From the NCBI GenBank assembly GCA_020696885.1, contig JAJFMS010000699.1, positions 1 to 6,710 of the forward strand: a DNA stretch of 6,710 nucleotides. Reading direction: 5' to 3'. The first letter of the stretch is position 1, and every line of letters starts with the position of its first letter. The notes below the pieces were generated by a model. That model was given only the letters and a program-made list of their open reading frames with translations. It searched no databases and had not been told where the DNA came from. Below are positions 1 to 4,400 of the stretch, one piece after another. Both the position numbers and the translations under genes were made by a program. This DNA comes from Armatimonadota bacterium (GTDB lineage: Bacteria; Armatimonadota; SYMT01).

Positions 1-225
1 CTGGAGCCGGATGCCCATCCCGCGGTGGGGCCTTACAAGCGGGCGCTGGTGGAAGACGGCATCCCCGCGACGTCGTTCGGCGTCGATGACATCCAGGCCG
101 AGTTCGACCGCCTTTCCTCTGCCGGGGTCCGGTTTACCCAACCGCCGGTGCTGATGGGACCGGTCACCACCGCCGTCCTCGACGACACCTGCGGTAACCT
201 CATCCAGATCGCGCAGAAGCATTGA
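1..225 (+). CDS. VOC family protein, C-terminal fragment (5' end outside window)
   Basis: The reading frame is open from base 1 and ends at TGA 223-225, leaving 74 residues of a protein that begins upstream of the window. Visible landmarks are SFGVDDIQAEFDRLSSAGV, an amphipathic helix typical of the second beta-alpha-beta-beta-beta module, then a GPVTTAVLDDTCGN turn and the closing strand LIQIAQ. This is the usual end of a VOC (vicinal oxygen chelate; glyoxalase, dioxygenase, bleomycin-resistance) fold. In metal-dependent glyoxalases the last strand usually carries a Glu ligand ('GNxxEL'). Here that place reads LIQI with Gln, so a classical glyoxalase I metal site is not evident. The substrate cannot be deduced. 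The stop lies 10 nt before the next start, which suggests an operon with the helical-repeat gene. Fold assignment is fairly sure; function is unknown. Confidence 0.85.
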   Translation: MEPDAHPAVGPYKRALVEDGIPATSFGVDDIQAEFDRLSSAGVRFTQPPVLMGPVTTAVLDDTCGNLIQIAQKH

Positions 226-235
226 CGAGGGGCGC

Positions 236-808
236 ATGGACCATTCACAGGCACCCTCAGCAGGCGTTCCGGACAACTTCCGGGATCTCTGGTGCGATGA
301 CCGGGAGCGGCAGGGAGCGGCGTTCCTGCCGCTTCTCGAGCTGACGTCCCAACCGGTAGACTGGGCCTACGAGGTCTGGGATGAAGTACTGGCCCAGCTC
401 ACCGACAAGGGCAACCGCAACCGCTCCATCGCGGCGCAGGTCCTGTGCAACCTCGCCAAGAGCGATCCGTCGCAGCGGCTGCTGGAGGACTTTCCGGCCC
501 TGTTCGAGGTGGTGAAGGACGAGCGGTTCGTCACCGCACGCCATGCCCTCCAGTCGCTGTGGAAGGTGGGCTGCGTTGGCGAGGCGCATCGCAGCATGCT
601 GGTCGCGGCTCTGGACCGGCACTTCTCGGAGTGCGCCGCCCACAAGAACTGCACCCTGATCCGCTACGACATTATCGAGTCCCTGCGGAAGGTGTTCGAT
701 GCCGTCCAGGATCCGGCGATCCGGGATCGTGCCACGGCATTGATCGAGCTGGAGAGCGACGCGAAGTACCGGAAGAAGTACTCGACACTCTGGCCACGGC
801 CGAAGTGA
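236..808 (+). CDS. HEAT/ARM-like helical repeat protein, function unknown
   Basis: This complete 190-residue protein starts at ATG 236, the first in-frame ATG after the upstream stop. A purine-rich GAGGGG at 227-232 sits just before the start and acts as the Shine-Dalgarno. The sequence looks all-helical. There is an acidic N-terminal segment (residues 12-40), then helix pairs at about 44-77, 81-112 and 115-156, with the hydrophobic spacing of HEAT or ARM repeats (for example SIAAQVLCNLAK, ARHALQSLWKVG and DIIESLRKVFDAV). The tail (about 160-190) is basic and aromatic, with KYRKKYSTLWP. No signal peptide, membrane segment or catalytic motif is visible, so it is probably cytosolic and works through protein or nucleic-acid contacts. 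HEAT-like proteins of this size with a similar tail occur in many bacteria without a defined role; that comparison is from memory and was not searched. It is likely co-transcribed with the VOC gene. Confidence 0.85.
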   Translation: MDHSQAPSAGVPDNFRDLWCDDRERQGAAFLPLLELTSQPVDWAYEVWDEVLAQLTDKGNRNRSIAAQVLCNLAKSDPSQRLLEDFPALFEVVKDERFVTARHALQSLWKVGCVGEAHRSMLVAALDRHFSECAAHKNCTLIRYDIIESLRKVFDAVQDPAIRDRATALIELESDAKYRKKYSTLWPRPK

Positions 809-814
809 CCTGCC

Positions 815-863
815 GCTTCTCCGAAAGAGCTGCCTGCCCGGTCGTGGCAGGCTTGGAGAAAGC
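815..863 (+). terminator. Possible 3'-end hairpin after the helical-repeat gene (no U-tract)
   Basis: A two-part stem-loop begins 7 nt after the stop codon at 808. The apical stem is 7 bp, GCCTGCC (832-838) with GGCAGGC (846-852), and the loop is CGGTCGT. The basal stem pairs GCTTCTCC (815-822) with 855-863, with one bulged A at 861. The position suits a transcript 3' end for the VOC/HEAT operon, but no T-run follows on either strand. It is therefore not a classical intrinsic terminator and may only stabilise a 3' end. Confidence 0.4.
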
Positions 864-973
864 AACCGCGTACCCCTGCTCGGCTGGGTCGAGGGGTCTC
901 CCGTCCGGAGGACGACTGGCCGTAGGCCAACCAGCGAGGCGATTTCCAATCCCTCGCGCCGGGCTCGTACCCT

Positions 974-998
974 TTCGGCCAGGCCCGGCCTGGCCGAG
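974..998. repeat. Perfect 10-bp inverted repeat with 3-nt loop
   Basis: TCGGCCAGGC (975-984) is the exact reverse complement of GCCTGGCCGA (988-997), with CCG as the loop. A T·G wobble pair at 974/998 can extend it on the + strand. No T-run follows. It is one of several strong hairpins in the convergent intergenic region. Confidence 0.6.
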
Positions 999-1127
999 GC
1001 ACACACGAACCCCAGCCGGGCGGCGAAAGATCGCCCGCTCTACTCTCTAGCGAGCGTTAGGCTGTAGGGCGGGTCCAGTCATGGGCGTTTGGCCCACGAC
1101 AGGCGCCAGCCCGCTGGATCGCGGGAC

Positions 1128-1153
1128 TCCTCGCAGTGGGCCGACTGCGAGGA
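1128..1153. repeat. Perfect 10-bp inverted repeat with 6-nt loop
   Basis: TCCTCGCAGT (1128-1137) pairs perfectly with ACTGCGAGGA (1144-1153) around the loop GGGCCG. It is followed at once by a 7-bp stem at 1163-1169/1176-1182 that contains one G·U pair if read as + strand RNA, and then by the 13-bp hairpin at 1185-1214. Three stems in tandem with short spacers look like a folded RNA or a set of protein-binding palindromes. The role is unknown. Confidence 0.6.
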
Positions 1154-1184
1154 CAAAGGGCCGGATGGGGGACCGCCCGTCCGA

Positions 1185-1214
1185 GCTGGCAGGACCGTAA
1201 TCGGTCCTGCCAGC
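1185..1214. repeat. Perfect 13-bp hairpin with TAAT tetraloop
   Basis: GCTGGCAGGACCG (1185-1197) is the exact reverse complement of CGGTCCTGCCAGC (1202-1214), with only TAAT (1198-1201) between. This is the longest perfect stem in the intergenic region. No run of T follows on the + strand and no run of A precedes it, so it does not look like an intrinsic terminator in either direction. A REP-like palindrome, a regulator site or an RNA stem are all possible. Confidence 0.65.
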
Positions 1215-1326
1215 CCAGACGGCGCCGCATTACCGGCTCATCAGGGGCGGACCTTCACGTTCCCCTTGGCCAGCGCGAGCGGCCCGACTCGAAGCCCGGT
1301 GCGAATGGGGCACGCGCCCCGGTAGC

Positions 1327-1355
1327 GGCTGCGTGATGGCGAAAGCGCCGCAGCC
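1327..1355 (+). repeat. Bulged stem-loop, part of the intergenic hairpin series
   Basis: GGCTGC (1327-1332) pairs with GCAGCC (1350-1355). Inside it, GGCG (1338-1341) pairs with CGCC (1346-1349) around the loop AAAG, leaving GTGAT (1333-1337) as a one-sided bulge. A one-sided bulge is more typical of an RNA fold than of a protein-binding palindrome, but this is weak evidence. Confidence 0.4.
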
Positions 1356-1398
1356 CCCAAACAGGCCGGGCGCTGAATTCCCAACACCCGACACCGAC

Positions 1399-1430
1399 AA
1401 AAAAGCGGGGGAGCCAACCGGCTCCCCCGC
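1399..1430 (-). terminator. Rho-independent terminator of the protease/repeat gene
   Basis: On the minus strand an 11-bp perfect GC-rich stem, GCGGGGGAGCC with GGCTCCCCCGC (1405-1415 and 1420-1430), has a 4-nt loop and runs directly into six T residues (A-run 1399-1404 on the + strand). It lies 27 nt after the stop codon at 1458-1460. On the + strand no T-run follows, so it should work mainly for the minus-strand transcript. Confidence 0.93.
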
Positions 1431-1457
1431 CTCTGCGTGTCGTCGCCCGGGTAACGG

Positions 1458-4400
1458 TTACCGGTTGACGCGGATGTTTCCGGTGGTCAGGGTCCCCTGC
1501 GCCACCTCACTGCTGCCCCCATCGGTGCCGATCTCGATGCGGAACATATCCTTCAGGCGACCCGGCTCCGCCAGGTCGTTCACGTCCACTACGAAGTTCA
1601 CCACCGCTCCGCTAGGGAGCTTGCCCTTGCCGTGGATCCGCATCGCCCGGCCGGCGCCCATCACCAGGGCGGTGATCTGGGTGCTGGTGACAGTGCGGTT
1701 CCGGTTCGGATCAGCGTAGACCACGCTGCCCTGGATGATCCCGGTAGACCGGCGCACGGTGAAGTTGAACGACCCGTTGCCGCCGGGAACGGAGATCGTT
1801 CCGGCGCCATCAGCCGCCACGTCCGGAGCGGACGGCGGCGGATCCGCACTGACGTTGATGGTGACGGTGACCAGGTTGCTCGTCGCCGTCCCATCGCCGG
1901 CACGGTAAGTGAACGTGTCGGCGCCGGTGAAGCCCACCTGCGGCGTGTAGACGAACGACCCGTTGACGTTGAGGGTCAGGGTCCCGCCGGACGGGAGCGC
2001 CCCCACGATCGCCTGCAGCGGATCACCGTCCACGTCGCTGTCGTTCCCCAGCACCCCCGGGGCGGCGATGCTGAGCGGCGTCGCCCGATAGGTGCTGTAG
2101 CTCTCTCCCACCGCTTCCGGCGCATCGTTCACCGGCGTGATCACCAGCGTCACGGTCTGGGCGGCCGAGCCGCCGTTACCGTCCGAGACGGAGTAGGCGA
2201 ACGCTCCGGCCGCACCGTTCGCGTTGAGCGCCGGGTCGAACTCGAGGGTGGTCAACTGCGCCGTGGTGAGGGTCTGGCCGAATTCCACCACCAGCCCACC
2301 GCCCGACAACCGCACGTCGCCCTTCGCCGGGTCCGGCACGGCCGTCACCGTGACGGTGAGCGGGCCTCCATCGATATCGGTGGGCGCCGTGATGCCGAGG
2401 CCGGTGTTGGCGGCGTCCTCAAGGACGGTGACCGTCTTGTCCGCCTGGGCCACCGGCGGATCGTTCACCGGGGTGATCAGGAGAACGATGGCTTGAGCGG
2501 TGAAACCGCCTTGCCCGTCGGACACCACATAAGTAAACACCCCGGCCACCCCGTTGGCGTCCTGGGTCGGATCGAACTCCAGGTTGGTCAACTCCGGGAT
2601 GGTGAGCGACTGCCCGAACGTGAGCACGGCCCCACCGCCGCCGAGCCGCACCACGCCCCGGGAGCTGGCCGGAAGCGTGGTCACCGTGATGGTGAGCGGG
2701 TTGTTCTCGATATCGGTGGGAGCCGTGATGCCGAGCGGAGTGTTCGCCGAGTCCTCGAGCACCGTCACCGTTTTGGAGTCCTGCGCCACCGGGCGGTCGT
2801 TCACCGGGGTGATCACCAGCGTCACCGTCTGGCTGGCCGCTTCACCTTCGGGATCGGAGACCGTGTAGGCAAAGGTTCCCGCCGCGCCGTTGGCGTTCGA
2901 CGCCGCATCGAACTGCAGCCCGGTGAGCTGTGCGATGGTGAGGGATTGGCCCACGGCGACGACCGCGCCGCCCCCCGCAAGCCGGACATCGCCCTTCAGG
3001 GTATCCGGCACGGAGTCGACGACGATGGTCAGCGTGTCGCCGTCCGGGTCGGTCGGCGCCGTGATGGCGAGGTTGCGGTTGGCCGCATCCTCGTTCACGG
3101 TAATGGTCTTGTTGCCCTGGACCACCGGAGGCTGGTTCCCAGGGGTGATCTCCAGTGTCACCGTCTGGCTGGCCATGCCGCCGTTGCCATCGGAGACGGA
3201 GTAGGAGAACGCTCCCGCGCTGCCGTTGGCATTCAGAGCGGGGTCGAACTCCAGGCTCGTGAGGTCGCCGAGCGGGAGCACCTGCCCCATTGTGACCACC
3301 GCCCCACCGCCGGTGAGCCGGACGTCGCCTTTCGCGGTGTTCGGCACTGCCGTGACCGTGAGCGTGAGCGAATCCCCGTCCACGTCCGTAGGCGCCGTGA
3401 TAGCCAGCGCAGTGTTGGCCGAGTTCTCATCCACGGTGAGCGTCTTGTCCGCCGGCGCCACCGGCGGGTCATTCACCGGGATGATCGCCAGCGTCACCGT
3501 CTGCGCGGCGGAGCCGCCGTTGCCGTCCGAGACCGTGTAGGCGAACGCGCCGGCCGCGCCGTTGGCGTTCAGCGCCGGATCGAACTGCAGCTCGGTGAGG
3601 TCGCCGTCCGGGATCGAAGTCACCGTGATGGTGAGGGTGTCACCGTCCACGTCGGTGGGGGCGGTGAGGAACAGTGACGTATTGGCGGCATCCTCGATCA
3701 CGGTAAGGCTGAAGTCGCTTGCCACCACTGGTGGGTCGTTGACCGCCGTGATCACCAGCGTCACGGTCTGGCTGGCGGAACCGCCGTTGCCATCCGTAAC
3801 CGAGTAGGCAAAGGTCCCGGCCGCGCCGTTGGCGTTCAGCGCCGGATCGAACTCCAGCCCGGTCAGGTCAGCAAGGGAGAGCATCTGGCCCATCGTGAGC
3901 ACCGTCCCGCCGCCGGAGAGCCGGACGTCGCCCTTGGTGGTGTCCGGCACGGACGTCACGGTGATGGTCAGCGCACCCCCATCGATATCTGCGGGCGCCG
4001 AGATGGCGAGGTCGGAGTTAGCGGCATCCTCCGCCACCGTGACGGTCTTGTCCGCCTGCGCCGTCGGGGGGTCATTGACGGGGGTGATCGCCAGCGTGAT
4101 GGTCTGCGTCACCGAGCCCCCGTTGCCGTCCGTGACGACATAAGCGAAGGTCCCTGCACTCCCGTTGGCGTCGGCCACCGGGCGGAAGAGGAGATTGGTC
4201 AGGTCCGCACTCGTCAGCGTGTTACCCACGGCGTAAGCCGAGCCGCCGGACAGCAGGACCTCGCCCTTCGCCGCGTTGGGAATTGCGGACACGGTGATGG
4301 TGAGGGAGTCGCCATCGGCATCCGTTGGCGCCGTGATCGCCAGCGACGTGCCCGGATCATCCTCCGCAACGGTCACGGTCTTGTCGGGCTGTACCACCGG

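Larger units (their letters stand above)
809..1398. other. Long convergent intergenic region, hairpin-rich, no convincing gene
   Basis: About 590 bases lie between the stop of the helical-repeat gene and the terminator of the opposing protease gene. Short open frames exist on both strands, but their translations are Arg/Pro/Gly-rich, have no domain-like pattern and lack a good Shine-Dalgarno, so I do not call any of them. The stretch contains a series of stem-loops on the + strand at 815-863, 872-897, 934-957, 974-998, 1018-1036, 1110-1125, 1128-1153, 1163-1182, 1185-1214, 1307-1320 and 1327-1355. I checked for tRNA T-arms, the conserved core of RNase P RNA, tmRNA ends and the SRP RNA apical motif, and found none. 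It could be an unannotated structured RNA, a decayed gene, or simply GC-rich spacer. Confidence 0.55.

Noticed and set aside
257..1006. 249-codon minus-strand frame opposite the HEAT-like gene
   Set aside because: It is Arg/Leu/Pro-rich with no domain pattern, overlaps a well-supported gene with a good Shine-Dalgarno, and runs into hairpin-rich spacer.
1145..1175. Resemblance to the RNase P RNA core (GAGGACAAAGGGCCGG versus GAGGAAAGTCCGGGC)
   Set aside because: The match is loose, lies inside an alternative perfect hairpin, and the partner 3' conserved segment is absent.
1275..1300. Possible tRNA T-arm on the minus strand (GGCTTCGAGTC)
   Set aside because: The flanking bases do not form the 5-bp T-stem, and no anticodon or acceptor stem is found around it.
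1089..1719. Short + strand frames in the intergenic region (1089-1325, 1333-1719)
   Set aside because: No Shine-Dalgarno and no recognisable protein pattern. The first sits on several hairpins, and the second crosses the opposing terminator and the protease 3' end.
1632..3677. 681-codon open frame on the + strand opposite the protease gene, plus several repeated ~104-codon + frames up to 5400
   Set aside because: They lie entirely antisense to a gene with clear domains. Their Arg/His/Gly-rich or Ser/Pro/Thr-rich repeating translations follow from GC-rich codon use and the 336-bp repeat period, not from coding selection.
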